Shown here piece by piece: positions 1-8,128 of a stretch of 64,000 nucleotides of DNA. The notes under the pieces were generated by a model that saw only the letters and a list, made by a program, of their open reading frames with translations, ran no database searches and had not been told where the DNA came from. The number at the start of each line of letters is the position of its first letter. Within the stretch, counting starts at the first letter, position 1. The translations under genes and the position numbers were made by a program. The DNA is from Natronorubrum sulfidifaciens JCM 14089 (GTDB lineage Archaea; Halobacteriota; Halobacteria; Halobacteriales; Natrialbaceae), in the NCBI RefSeq assembly GCF_000337735.1, contig NZ_AOHX01000039.1, positions 338,661 through 402,660 on the forward strand. Direction: 5' to 3'.

Positions 1-351
1 GAGATGAACGCGTGCAACCCACCCACCGGTGGTGCTCGTAACGGTAAAGACGAACAGGTCACCCTCAGTACAGCGGTCCGGAATAATTTCGATGTCGGTC
101 TCGGTCGTCACGCGGTAGATCACCCGGTTTTCAAAGGTTGCGACGCGCGTCGGGTTCGAAATCGTGTGGTCCGCCTCCATCGCCCCCTCAAGTGCGGCGT
201 AGTCGTCGCCGAAAGCCGAAATAAATTGGGTGTCCCGTCCGCCGGTCGGTGTGGTGTACTCATATCTGAGCGTCGTATCCGGGTGGCGCTTGATCGTCGG
301 TACCAACACCAGATCGTCGTGAGAGAGGTGAATTTCAGCGATAAATCCCAT
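1..351 (-). CDS. N-terminal part of a bacterio-opsin-activator-type HTH regulator (cut by the window edge)
   Basis: An open frame runs on the minus strand from ATG at 351 off the left edge, giving 117 residues without a stop. The start reads MGFIAEIHLSHDDLVLVPTI and continues through a TLRYEY segment and a FENRVIYRVTTETDIEI segment. This looks like the N-terminal sensor/effector region of haloarchaeal HTH-10 (bacterio-opsin activator, Bat-like) transcription factors, whose DNA-binding helix-turn-helix lies at the C-terminus, here outside the window. The target genes cannot be inferred. The next gene (451-2136) has the same orientation but ends upstream, so a separate promoter is likely between 352 and 450. 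Confidence 0.6.
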   Translation of the reverse strand, partial: MGFIAEIHLSHDDLVLVPTIKRHPDTTLRYEYTTPTGGRDTQFISAFGDDYAALEGAMEADHTISNPTRVATFENRVIYRVTTETDIEIIPDRCTEGDLFVFTVTSTTGGWVARVHL

Positions 352-450
352 AGAGATGTTGTAACGTCTGTACTGTCGAATTCAGGGGCCTTATTTATCG
401 AAGCCGTATCCGACACTTGCAGCAGCTGAAATCGTCCGTCTCGGCGCGGT

Positions 451-2136
451 TCAGTTCAGATAGCCGAGATCCGCCAACCGATCCGTCACCGCTTCGTCCG
501 GCGCCGTCTGGTCGTGCCCATCCGGGTTGTCGTAGGCTGGATATGACATCGAATCGATGTCGTCGACGATCGGGACGACGGTCCCGTCCATGCGGTCGCT
601 GACCGGCACCCCCATCGCAGCCATGACCGTCGGTGCAACGTCGAACAGATGGACGTGCTCGAGCGACTGCGCTTCGTCGATCCCCTCGCCCAGCGCAACG
701 AAGACGCCGTCGAGTTTGTGGTTCCACGGCTCGACCGGGCCGAAGTACTCGCCGTCGCCGAGTTGCTCGGAGAGGGCGTGCTCGAACCCGTTGGGAATCG
801 TCACGATATCGACGGCGTCGTCGACGTGGTCGCCGTGGAAGTACCGCTCGCGGGGGGCGACCGTCTCGAAGAACGGCTCTCCGTCGGGCGTCTCGATTCC
901 CTGAAGCGTCCGGATGAGGTCTTCGCGGACCTCATCGTACTCCTCGGGCGGAACGACGCCCTCGGGATCTCGGCCCTCGAGGTTGATCCGGACCCCGAGT
1001 TCGGTTCGAGCACGGACGTACGCCGTCGATGCAGCGAAATCGACCTGCTCGTTCGCCGTCCGAGAGACACCGCCCGGTGCGTACTTCTTTGCGACCTCCG
1101 CGAGACCGACCTGCTCGAGGGCGATCCTGAGTCGACGAGCGGTGATCCCGAACCGCGCCGCGACTGCGGCGAGGCGGGCGGCCGTTCCGGGCTCCCACGT
1201 GTCGTACTCTTCGCCTTCGCGGAGTCGCCGTCGCATCGGCGTCCACGACGGCATCCCCTTCCCACCCGTCGTCGTCTCGATGTAGCCCTCGTCGCGGAGG
1301 AACTCGTTGAGTCGGAACTCGTAGCCGTCGTACGGCCCCATGCCGTGGTCGCTGACGAGGAAGATCCGGTCGGGGTCGTGTGCCTCGAGGATCGTGGCGA
1401 TCTGTTCGTCGGTCGCCTCGTAGACCGCCTCGACCATCGCCTCGTCGCCGTCGAACTCGTGAAACACCGTGTCGGTCTTCTGGAACTGGACGAAACCGAG
1501 ATCCGGTTCGAACTCGTCGACGAGATACCGGAACGCCTCGCCACGCATCCCAACGAGTCGCCGATACTCCGCGATCTTTTCGGCGTCGGTGACCGAGTCG
1601 TCGTCGCGGGTGTAGTTGGGATAGATACGGTAGTCGCCGATCGCCTCCCGAACGTCGTCGAGCAGCCCCGAGGGGTGACAGCTGGGGTCCTCAGGGCCGA
1701 GAAAACCGGGAATCACCGCGCCGTCGAACTCGTCGGGTGGATACGTGACGGGGGCGTTGACGACGACGCTCGAGCGACCGTGTCGGTCCAGTAACGTCCA
1801 CAGCGGATGTTCGCGAACGTCGTCGTTGCTCGTGACGTGCCAGTCGTAGCCGTCGTAGCCGACGAAGCCGATCGTCCCGTGTTTGCCGGGGTTGACTCCA
1901 GTGTAGATCGACGGCCACGCACTCGGCGTCCACGGCGGGATCTGTGACTCGAGCGGGGCCGTCACGCCCTCCGAACAAAGGCGCTCGATGGTCGGGATGC
2001 GATCGTCTTCGAACAGTCGCTCGAAGACCGGCAGACAGCCCGCGTCGATGCCGATCACCAGCGTCTCCAGCCCGCTCGAGTCGCTCGCGGTAGTCGTCGT
2101 CGATGCCTCGTCGTCACGGTCGAAGGTCCCACTCAT
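451..2136 (-). CDS. alkaline phosphatase superfamily phosphodiesterase/nucleotide pyrophosphatase
   Basis: This 561-residue protein has the metal-dependent alkaline-phosphatase fold. The first metal ligand sits in LVIGIDAG (Asp31). The nucleophile region PPWTPSAWPSIYTG lies at about residues 67-80, with the usual Thr/Ser after TP. A FLVSDHGMGPYDG motif near residue 265 supplies the Asp-His metal pair. Such enzymes hydrolyse phosphomono- or diesters such as nucleotide or lipid-head-group esters; the substrate cannot be read here. There is no signal peptide, so it is probably cytoplasmic. The N-terminus (about 20 residues) is an acidic Ser/Thr-rich tail. It is transcribed alone, with about 230 nt to the phosphohexomutase gene upstream. 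Confidence 0.8.
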   Translation of the reverse strand: MSGTFDRDDEASTTTTASDSSGLETLVIGIDAGCLPVFERLFEDDRIPTIERLCSEGVTAPLESQIPPWTPSAWPSIYTGVNPGKHGTIGFVGYDGYDWHVTSNDDVREHPLWTLLDRHGRSSVVVNAPVTYPPDEFDGAVIPGFLGPEDPSCHPSGLLDDVREAIGDYRIYPNYTRDDDSVTDAEKIAEYRRLVGMRGEAFRYLVDEFEPDLGFVQFQKTDTVFHEFDGDEAMVEAVYEATDEQIATILEAHDPDRIFLVSDHGMGPYDGYEFRLNEFLRDEGYIETTTGGKGMPSWTPMRRRLREGEEYDTWEPGTAARLAAVAARFGITARRLRIALEQVGLAEVAKKYAPGGVSRTANEQVDFAASTAYVRARTELGVRINLEGRDPEGVVPPEEYDEVREDLIRTLQGIETPDGEPFFETVAPRERYFHGDHVDDAVDIVTIPNGFEHALSEQLGDGEYFGPVEPWNHKLDGVFVALGEGIDEAQSLEHVHLFDVAPTVMAAMGVPVSDRMDGTVVPIVDDIDSMSYPAYDNPDGHDQTAPDEAVTDRLADLGYLN

Positions 2137-2368
2137 CGTTCCATTGGTCTCGTGTTGACTCCTGTCTTCGGTCGACCGCTACCGGGCTTTCCGGTAGCGA
2201 CGTCGGTCGATACCGCACGTGATCTACCCGAAGTGGGGCCGACGAGACACTTCATTATCGGTTCGCTAAAACGGCTGTAAACCCGAAAATCGGGCATCTG
2301 ACGGACTCGTGTCTAGATCGACACATCCCGCCTCGGTACCGCGAGGCCCGACGCCTGTTCGCCGTGGG

Positions 2369-3694
2369 TCACGTGTCCGCTTCGATCGCGTGCTCGAGGA
2401 TCGCCACGGCATCGGCTGCTAACTCCTCGGCTCGCGACTCGGTTCGGGCCTCCGCCGTCACTCGAACGATCGGCTGGGTTCCGCTGGCTCGCACGAGCAT
2501 CCAGCCGTCGTCGACAGCGATGGAGACCCCATCGAGCGTCTCGACGTCGTCGTAGCGTTCGTGGACGTGCTCACGAACGCGGTCCATCACCGCGGCTTTC
2601 GCTTCGACCTCGAGTGCCGTTCGCCGGATCGGATACGTCTCGATGTCGGCGACGAGTTCAGAGAGCGGCCCGCGTTCGGCGGCGAGTTCGACGAGTGTAC
2701 ACGCCGCGAGCGGGCCGTCCGGACAGAGCGTCTCTGTCGGCCAAATCCACGCCCCGCTTGGCTCGCCGCCGAAGACGACGTCCGGCCGTTTCGCTTCCTC
2801 GGCGACGAACACGTCGCCAACCGGCGTTCGCGTGACCGACGCTCCAACCGCTGCGAGCGTGTCGTCGACGGTCATGCTCGTCCCGACGGGTGCGGCGACG
2901 ACGTCGCCATCGCCCGCGGCCTCGCGTGCGAACAGCGCGAACAGCACGTCCTTGGGAACGAACGCGCCAGTCTCGTCGACGGCCATCATCCGGTCGGCGT
3001 CGCCGTCGTGGGCGATTCCGAGGTCGGTGGCCGTCGATTCGACCAGCGACGAGAGGCCGGCGAGCGTCTCTCGAGTCGGCTCGCTCGGTCGGCCCGGGAA
3101 ACTCCCGTCCTGTTGGCCGTTCAGCGTGACGACGTCACACCCCAACGCAGCCAGCACGCGGGCGGTGATCCCGCCAGTTCCGTTGCCGACGTCGACGACG
3201 ACACTCGGCGGATCGTCGATCGACACCGCGTCGGTCAGTTCGCTGGCATGGTGTGCTAACACACCGTCGAGTGACTCGAGTGCGCCCTGTTCGTTCCAGG
3301 GTTTGAGGTCGTACGCCTCACGGTCGATCCGTGTCGCGATCGCCTCGCGCTGGTCGGGACCAAAGGCTTTGCCCGACGCCGTCCAGAGTTTGATCCCGTT
3401 GTCCGGCGCAGGGTTGTGCGAGGCCGTGATGACGACTCCCGCATCCGCGTCCGTCCACGGAACGGCTCTCGCAATCGTCGGCGTTGGCGCGACGCCAACC
3501 GTGACGACATCCGTTCCACACTCCCGTACGCCGGCGATCAATGCCTCAGCGAGGATCGTCCCACTCTCTCGAGCATCCCGTCCAACCACAACGCGCTCGT
3601 AGCCCTCGGAGGCGACCGCCCGCCCCACGGCGAGTGCGAGGTCGGCTGTCACATCGTCTCCAACTGGGCCTCGGATTCCGCTCGTTCCGAACAT
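2369..3694 (-). CDS. glmM: phosphoglucosamine mutase / phosphomannomutase family phosphohexomutase
   Basis: This 441-residue alpha-D-phosphohexomutase interconverts hexose 1- and 6-phosphates for sugar-nucleotide synthesis. The family hallmarks occur in order: N-terminal MFGTSGIRGPVG; the phosphoserine loop TASHNPAPDNG with active Ser92; the Mg-binding loop DGDADR at 230-235; the sugar-specificity loop GGEPSG at 309-314; and the C-terminal phosphate-binding RASGTQPIVR. All catalytic residues are intact and the length is normal. Archaeal members act on glucosamine, mannose or glucose phosphates, so GlmM is the family name rather than a proven activity. An A/T-rich TATA-like stretch lies about 35 nt upstream of the ATG, in the spacer shared with tRNA-Gln. 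Confidence 0.88.
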   Translation of the reverse strand: MFGTSGIRGPVGDDVTADLALAVGRAVASEGYERVVVGRDARESGTILAEALIAGVRECGTDVVTVGVAPTPTIARAVPWTDADAGVVITASHNPAPDNGIKLWTASGKAFGPDQREAIATRIDREAYDLKPWNEQGALESLDGVLAHHASELTDAVSIDDPPSVVVDVGNGTGGITARVLAALGCDVVTLNGQQDGSFPGRPSEPTRETLAGLSSLVESTATDLGIAHDGDADRMMAVDETGAFVPKDVLFALFAREAAGDGDVVAAPVGTSMTVDDTLAAVGASVTRTPVGDVFVAEEAKRPDVVFGGEPSGAWIWPTETLCPDGPLAACTLVELAAERGPLSELVADIETYPIRRTALEVEAKAAVMDRVREHVHERYDDVETLDGVSIAVDDGWMLVRASGTQPIVRVTAEARTESRAEELAADAVAILEHAIEADT

Positions 3695-3986
3695 ACCTGT
3701 CCCCTCGAGGAAACGGGGATTACTATAGGGCCGCTAACGATCTGATTGCGGACTATGGTATCAGTAAGACGCGTCTCACGGCCAGTTGTGGGTTCGAATC
3801 GATGGGAGGCGCTCTCGAGTTTGGTCAGTGAGAGACGTAGTTCGACCGCTACCAGACTTAATTTCACAAAAAATAGTTGTAATGTAGTCTTGAGCGGATT
3901 CGAACCGCGCAGACTCGAATCCTCTCGTCTGCTGGGCTCGAACCGCCGAGGATACCTGCTGCTCACGAGTTTGTTCGCAGCAGAAG
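3695..3986. other. intergenic spacer with tRNA T-arm-like relics
   Basis: No gene is visible between the phosphohexomutase and tRNA-Gln. At 3885-3909 a 25-nt stretch matches the 3' end of the adjacent tRNA-Gln gene (3987-4011) at 21 of 25 positions, in the same orientation. A second shorter match (ctcgaaccgcc) lies at about 3937-3947, and a plus-strand T-arm-like word (gggttcgaatc) at about 3788. A small hairpin with arms GCAGA/TCTGC lies between the first two. The pattern fits scars of integration or excision at the tRNA 3' end, but none of the fragments forms a full tRNA. Confidence 0.5.
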
Positions 3987-4089
3987 TAGTCCCGGGCGGA
4001 TTCGAACCGCCGTCATAGGCTGTCTTCCGTGACGGACCAAACCGAACACGTCCAAAGGCCCATATGATTGGCCACTACACCACGGGACT
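3987..4089 (-). tRNA. tRNA-Gln (anticodon UUG) with a 30-nt anticodon-loop intron
   Basis: Read on the minus strand, the acceptor arms AGTCCCG and CGGGACT pair perfectly (4089-4083 with 3994-3988), with discriminator A at 3987. The T arm GGCGG-TTCGAAT-CCGCC is canonical. The anticodon stem TGGGC/GCCTA encloses loop CTTTGGA with anticodon TTG once about 30 nt (4051-4022) are removed between positions 37 and 38. That is the canonical archaeal intron site, spliced by the bulge-helix-bulge endonuclease. The mature length is 73 nt without an encoded CCA. Haloarchaeal tRNA-Gln(UUG) genes are known to carry such an intron. The exact intron ends could shift by a base. Confidence 0.88.
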
Positions 4090-4189
4090 TCTCACTTTGT
4101 TTGTCGACCCGCGTACCTCGCAGTTCTACCGGAACTGCTCGCCACCACGGGACTTCACTCGCTGGATAGACCACCGTCGTACAATAGTG

Positions 4190-4939
4190 TTACCTTTCGT
4201 CGCGAGGCGACACCACTATTGTTCCTTCTTCTACACGCCGGTGACAGCTCCGACAGAGCGTGATCACGTTGTCCATCGTATGTGCAGCGTCGGGCTGGTC
4301 GAACGAACGGACAGGCTGTCGATGATGGACATCCGGGTTCTGTCCGAGTTCATCGGCGTCTGCCCCACAGTGTTGACACTCGTAGTCGTCGCGCTCGAGT
4401 GCCTGCCGCCGAATCCGCCACCACGTCTGTCCATATGGAATCGGGCCACCCTTCCACTGGTGATGGTCAGGGCCAATAACGTTCTCCGAAAGCCACGTCC
4501 CGTAACACTCGAGTGTACAAAAGAAGCCGCGCGTTTGCTCCTCAAGTCGCGCCGGCCGAACTTCAAGTTCGGTGTCACATGACCGACAGTGGACTGCTAC
4601 TCGGTCCCCTTTCGTCGATGGATTCGCCGGAAGAAGCCCGTCCGCGGCGTCGACACATGCCGGGCAATAGACGCCGTCCTTGTTCGACGGATAGTAGTCG
4701 AACTCCTCGCCACACCGTTTACAGGACGTCGTCTCCATCGCATCGCTCCAGTTGCCGTTGTGTTCGCCGGCGTTCGGATTACAGTCGTCGCAGAACTCCC
4801 GTCTGGCCTTCGGATCGTAGAACTCGAGTCCGCACCCACGACACGTTCGATTCGGCAGTGACTCGCCGTGGACTTTCGTGTGGTGCTGGCGCATGCCACG
4901 CTCCGTCGAGAGCCTCTTCCCGCACGTCGGACACTCCAT
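4190..4939 (-). CDS. HNH endonuclease with multiple zinc fingers
   Basis: The protein has 249 residues from the ATG at 4939. It begins with a C2H2-like finger (MECPTCGKRLSTERGMRQHH) and continues with three further Cys-pair knuckles (CRGCG...CDDC, CKRCG...CPAC, CRSCD...C). It ends in an HNH nuclease domain: CQHCGAD, DVHHRQPV and CRSCHRRVE, where the zinc Cys pairs frame the HH/N catalytic core. It probably cleaves or nicks DNA, either as a homing-type or a defence nuclease. A TTTAAAT box at 4969-4963 is 24-30 nt upstream of this start, fitting a leaderless transcript; an upstream ATG at 5023 exists but would place the box inside the gene. The gene sits beside an intron-bearing tRNA. Confidence 0.75.
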   Translation of the reverse strand: MECPTCGKRLSTERGMRQHHTKVHGESLPNRTCRGCGLEFYDPKARREFCDDCNPNAGEHNGNWSDAMETTSCKRCGEEFDYYPSNKDGVYCPACVDAADGLLPANPSTKGDRVAVHCRSCDTELEVRPARLEEQTRGFFCTLECYGTWLSENVIGPDHHQWKGGPIPYGQTWWRIRRQALERDDYECQHCGADADELGQNPDVHHRQPVRSFDQPDAAHTMDNVITLCRSCHRRVEEGTIVVSPRDER

Positions 4940-4962
4940 GCCGGCGTTGGCCTCGTCATCCC

Positions 4963-4969
4963 ATTTAAA
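4963..4969 (-). promoter_or_regulatory. TATA-like box for the HNH endonuclease gene
   Basis: TTTAAAT on the minus strand is centred about 27 nt before the ATG at 4939. This is the usual archaeal distance for a leaderless transcript, and it supports the shorter start of that gene. Confidence 0.5.
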
Positions 4970-5056
4970 CTCGAGGAGGACCACACGAACGATAGCCGTC
5001 GCTAACGTCGGACACTCCGTCAAAAAGCGAGTGATTCGAAACGTCAGTTAGCGGCG

Positions 5057-6205
5057 TTACAGGTAGCCTTCGTCGGCCAGTCGCTCGATGCCTTCCTCGA
5101 GTCGCTCTGCACTCGCGGCGTAGGAGATTCGGGCGTAGCCGGGCGTCCCGAACGCGCTGCCGGGAACCGTCGCGACGTGGGCGTCTTCGATCGCGCCCTC
5201 ACACCAGGCCTGATCGTCGTCGTCGACGGGGAGCATCATGTAGAACGCACCCTCGGGGACGGCGACGTCGACGTCGTGTTCGTCGAGCAAGTCGACGACG
5301 AGGTCGCGCCGTTCCTCGAACGCCTCGGTCATCTCTTCGACGGCCTCGTCGGTGTTCTCGAGGGCTTCGATACCGGCGTGCTGGACGAAGTTCACCGCGG
5401 AGGAGACCGAGTGGCTGTGGAGTTTGCCGGCCTGATCGATCAGGTCCTCGGGGCCGGCGAAGTAGCCAAGCCGCCAGCCGGTCATCGAGTACGCCTTCGA
5501 GAAGCCGTTGACCGTCACGGTGCGATCGGCCATGCCCTCGAGCGTGCCGAGGCTGGTCGGCTCGACGCCGTAGGTGATCTCCTTGTAGATCTCGTCGGAG
5601 ATGACGGTGATGTCGTGTTCGACGGCCAGATCGCGAACGCCCTCGAGTGCGGCGTCGGAGTAGACCGCGCCGGTGGGGTTCGACGGCGAGTTGACGACGA
5701 GCAGTTCGGTCTCGTCGGAGACGGCCTCTGCGAGGTCGTCGAGCGCTGGCTCGAGTTGGAAGTCAGCGTCGGAGAGGTCGACGCGCGTGAGGTCGCCGCC
5801 GGCCATCTTGACCATCGCCTCGTATGAGACCCACGCGGGATCGAGCAGGACGACCTCGTCGCCGTCTTGAATAAGCGCCTGCACGATCTCGTAGAGCGCC
5901 TGTTTCGCGCCGGGCGTGACGATGATCTCGTCGGCCGTGTGATCGAGGCCGTCGTCGGCCAGTTTGTCGGCGATCGCTTCGCGAAGTTCGAGAATGCCAG
6001 CCGAGGTCGTGTAGCCGGTGTGGCCGGCGTCCATCGCATCCTGTCCGGCGTCGGTGATGTTTTGGGGCGTCGGGAAGTCGGGTTCGCCGACGGAGAGGTC
6101 GACGACGTCTGCGCCGTCGGCCTCGAGTTCGGTCGCGAGGGCGGAGATCGCAAGCGTTGCGGACGGTTCGACTCGGGTTACGCGGTCAGTGAATTCCATC
6201 GTCAT
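5057..6205 (-). CDS. PLP-dependent class I/II aminotransferase (aspartate aminotransferase-like)
   Basis: This 382-residue fold-type I aminotransferase catalyses transfer of an amino group between an amino acid (probably aspartate or an aromatic acid) and a 2-oxo acid. Visible residues are the SNPTG loop with Asn176, DEIY with Asp204 and Tyr207 contacting the cofactor, the Schiff-base lysine in NGFSKAYS (Lys237), and the GWRLGY arginine (Arg245). The ATG at 6205 overlaps the TGA of ribH in an ATGA quartet, so the two genes are translationally coupled and in one operon; a second in-frame ATG is six bases downstream. Substrate specificity cannot be assigned from the sequence. Confidence 0.88.
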   Translation of the reverse strand: MTMEFTDRVTRVEPSATLAISALATELEADGADVVDLSVGEPDFPTPQNITDAGQDAMDAGHTGYTTSAGILELREAIADKLADDGLDHTADEIIVTPGAKQALYEIVQALIQDGDEVVLLDPAWVSYEAMVKMAGGDLTRVDLSDADFQLEPALDDLAEAVSDETELLVVNSPSNPTGAVYSDAALEGVRDLAVEHDITVISDEIYKEITYGVEPTSLGTLEGMADRTVTVNGFSKAYSMTGWRLGYFAGPEDLIDQAGKLHSHSVSSAVNFVQHAGIEALENTDEAVEEMTEAFEERRDLVVDLLDEHDVDVAVPEGAFYMMLPVDDDDQAWCEGAIEDAHVATVPGSAFGTPGYARISYAASAERLEEGIERLADEGYL

Positions 6206-6621
6206 TGTTGATCTGGATCGGGGAGTTGTGCGACGAGGTCGAGTGCGCCGTCGACGGCTTTCGCCGCGTTTGCGACGCGTTCGCGTGCCTCGGCGGCGGA
6301 CATGCCGGGACCCGTCACGCCGAGAGTTACGGGGGTATCACGCTCGAGACTCACGTCAGCGAGTCGCTGAGCGGTCGCGTCGGTGATCACCTGATCGTGA
6401 TCGGTGTCACCTGTGATGACCGTCCCGATGACGGCCACGGCATCGACTGCCTCGAGTCGGGCGAGTCGGTCCGCCGCCAACGGGGCGTCGTAGACGCCCG
6501 GGATGGTGACCGTGTCGTGTACTTCGGCACCGGCGGCTTCGGCCGCCTCGAGGGCCTCTTGTTCCATCTGCTCGGTGATCGGGCGGTTGAATTCCGCGAC
6601 CACCAGTCCGAGCGTGGTCAT
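6202..6621 (-). CDS. ribH: 6,7-dimethyl-8-ribityllumazine synthase
   Basis: This 139-residue lumazine synthase joins 5-amino-6-ribitylaminouracil and 3,4-dihydroxy-2-butanone 4-phosphate in riboflavin synthesis. The family pattern is clear: N-terminal LGLVVAEFN, the VTIPGVYDAPLAA loop and the GTVITGDTDHDQV loop with the catalytic His. The ATG at 6621 begins the conserved first strand directly. An in-frame ATG farther upstream would add 23 residues with no family counterpart and was rejected. The gene overlaps the downstream aminotransferase gene by 4 nt. A CTTTTA stretch about 27-30 nt upstream is a plausible TATA box. Confidence 0.9.
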   Translation of the reverse strand: MTTLGLVVAEFNRPITEQMEQEALEAAEAAGAEVHDTVTIPGVYDAPLAADRLARLEAVDAVAVIGTVITGDTDHDQVITDATAQRLADVSLERDTPVTLGVTGPGMSAAEARERVANAAKAVDGALDLVAQLPDPDQQ

Positions 6622-6722
6622 AGGCGAGCGGTAGGGTGGGCGGGTAAAAGAGGTACCGTTATCGAGTAACAAACTCGAATAATCAATCACGATAAATCAC
6701 CTCAGTCGACGGAACGGACAGC

Positions 6723-6804
6723 TATAAGCCACTGAACGTCACTGCACTCCAGATCGCATGACGGCTCTGCGATCTGTGTGTCACTCGTTTCAGTTGTTAC
6801 TATA
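6723..6804 (+). repeat. family 1 dispersed repeat, copy A (MITE-like)
   Basis: This 82-bp element begins TATAAGCCACTGAACGTCAC and ends GTTTCAGTTGTTACTATA. The ends are imperfect inverted repeats (TATAnnnnCACTGAAC against TATAGTAACAACTGAA). It matches the reverse complement of copy C (33004-33087) along nearly the whole length and copy B (22699-22806) at both ends. It lies between the divergent genes ribH and purK. No coding capacity is seen. Confidence 0.8.
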
Positions 6805-6869
6805 TCGGGGTTCGAACCGTGTCGTGCTATTGAGAACCCTTAAGCGCGGCCACGGTCAACCGGCGCGCA

Positions 6870-8087
6870 ATGACAACGCTTCAGACGCCGGGGCCAACGC
6901 TTGGCGTCGTCGGTGGGGGACAGCTCGGACGAATGCTCGCCGAGGCAGCGTCGCCGCTCGGCGTCGAGGTCGTCGTGCTCGATCCGACACCGGACTGCCC
7001 GGCCGCACCAGTCGCCCGCGAGCAGATCGTCGCCGACTTCGACGACGAGGCGGGGATTCGCGAACTCGCCGCCAGCGCGGACGTCCTCACGTTCGAAATC
7101 GAACTCGCGGATCAGGACGTCTTAGAGCGCATCAGCGAGGATACGGGGACGCCCGTACACCCGAAGCCGAAGACGCTACGGACGATCCACGACAAACTCG
7201 TCCAGAAACAGGAACTCGAGGACGCCGGCGTTCCGGTGCCGCCGTTCCGTGCGGTCGACGACGCCGACGACATCCGCGCGGCGATCGACGACTACGGCGC
7301 GCCGGTCATGTTGAAAGCGCGGACTGGCGGCTACGACGGTCGGGGCAACGTCCCGGTCGAATCGAAAGCAGACGCCGAGGACGCCCTCGAGTCGGTCGCC
7401 GGCCCCGCGATGGTCGAAGCGTTCGTCGAGTTCGAACGCGAGGTGTCGGTGATCGCCGTCAAAGGCGACGACGAGGTCGCGACCTTTCCACTCGGCGAGA
7501 ACATCCACGTCGACGAGATCCTTCGAGAGACGATCGTCCCCGCACGCTCGAGTGAGGCCGTCTCCGAGCGCGCATACGAGGTCGCGCGTGACGTCCTCGA
7601 CGTGATGGACGGGCGGGGCGTCTACGGGATCGAACTGTTTGAAACGAGCGAGGCGCCACGCGCCTCGGAAGACTCGAGCGGGCAGGGCCCGCGAGAGGGC
7701 GACGGTGAAATCCTGCTCAACGAGATCGCCCCGCGTCCGCACAATTCGGGCCACTGGACGATCGAGGGCGCACAGAGTTCCCAGTTCGAACAGCACGCCC
7801 GGGCCGTCCTCGGCTGGCCGCTCGGCTCGACCGAACTGCGCTCACCAACCGCACTCGCGAACCTGCTGGCTGACGTCGAAGAGAATCAGGACGCACGGCT
7901 GCGAGACATCGACGAGATCCTCGAGACTCCCGGTGCACACCTCCACTGGTACGGCAAGCGCACGTCCCGTCCGGGCCGCAAGATGGGTCACGTGACGGTT
8001 TCGGGTAGCGACCCGGATGCCGACGTCGAGGCTCTCCTCGAGACCGCGCGCGACCTCGAGTCGACCCTCACGTTCACGGCGGAGTAG
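6870..8087 (+). CDS. purK: 5-(carboxyamino)imidazole ribonucleotide synthase
   Basis: This 405-residue ATP-grasp enzyme carboxylates AIR to N5-CAIR with ATP and bicarbonate in purine synthesis. The start TLGVVGGGQLGRMLAEAA is the PurK nucleotide-binding loop. The ATP-grasp core follows (VMLKARTGGYDGRGN, then EFEREVSVIAVK), with the metal-binding end LLNEIAPRPHNSGHWT. Between VYGIELFE and the LLNEIAPR strand there is a Ser/Glu/Gly-rich insertion of about 25 residues encoded by two adjacent DNA palindromes. Canonical PurK has only a few residues there. It is followed 41 nt later by purE in the same direction, the usual pair. Confidence 0.93.
   Translation: MTTLQTPGPTLGVVGGGQLGRMLAEAASPLGVEVVVLDPTPDCPAAPVAREQIVADFDDEAGIRELAASADVLTFEIELADQDVLERISEDTGTPVHPKPKTLRTIHDKLVQKQELEDAGVPVPPFRAVDDADDIRAAIDDYGAPVMLKARTGGYDGRGNVPVESKADAEDALESVAGPAMVEAFVEFEREVSVIAVKGDDEVATFPLGENIHVDEILRETIVPARSSEAVSERAYEVARDVLDVMDGRGVYGIELFETSEAPRASEDSSGQGPREGDGEILLNEIAPRPHNSGHWTIEGAQSSQFEQHARAVLGWPLGSTELRSPTALANLLADVEENQDARLRDIDEILETPGAHLHWYGKRTSRPGRKMGHVTVSGSDPDADVEALLETARDLESTLTFTAE
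7649..7695 (+). repeat. two palindromes inside purK encoding a surface insertion
   Basis: Hairpin 1 has arms CGAGGCG (7649-7655) and CGCCTCG (7661-7667). Hairpin 2 has arms GCGGGC (7678-7683) and GCCCGC (7687-7692), extended by CTC/GAG around a 2-nt bulge. Both stay in frame and encode a Ser/Arg/Gly-rich loop in PurK. Confidence 0.6.
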
Positions 8088-8128
8088 TTTCGGGCGGATT
8101 GAAGTCACCTGCCCGACCATCTTCTCCT

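Noticed and set aside
3885..3909. Second tRNA gene downstream of tRNA-Gln
   Set aside because: Only T-arm and 3' acceptor-like words are present; no D arm, anticodon stem or matching 5' acceptor strand can be folded, so it is treated as a relic.
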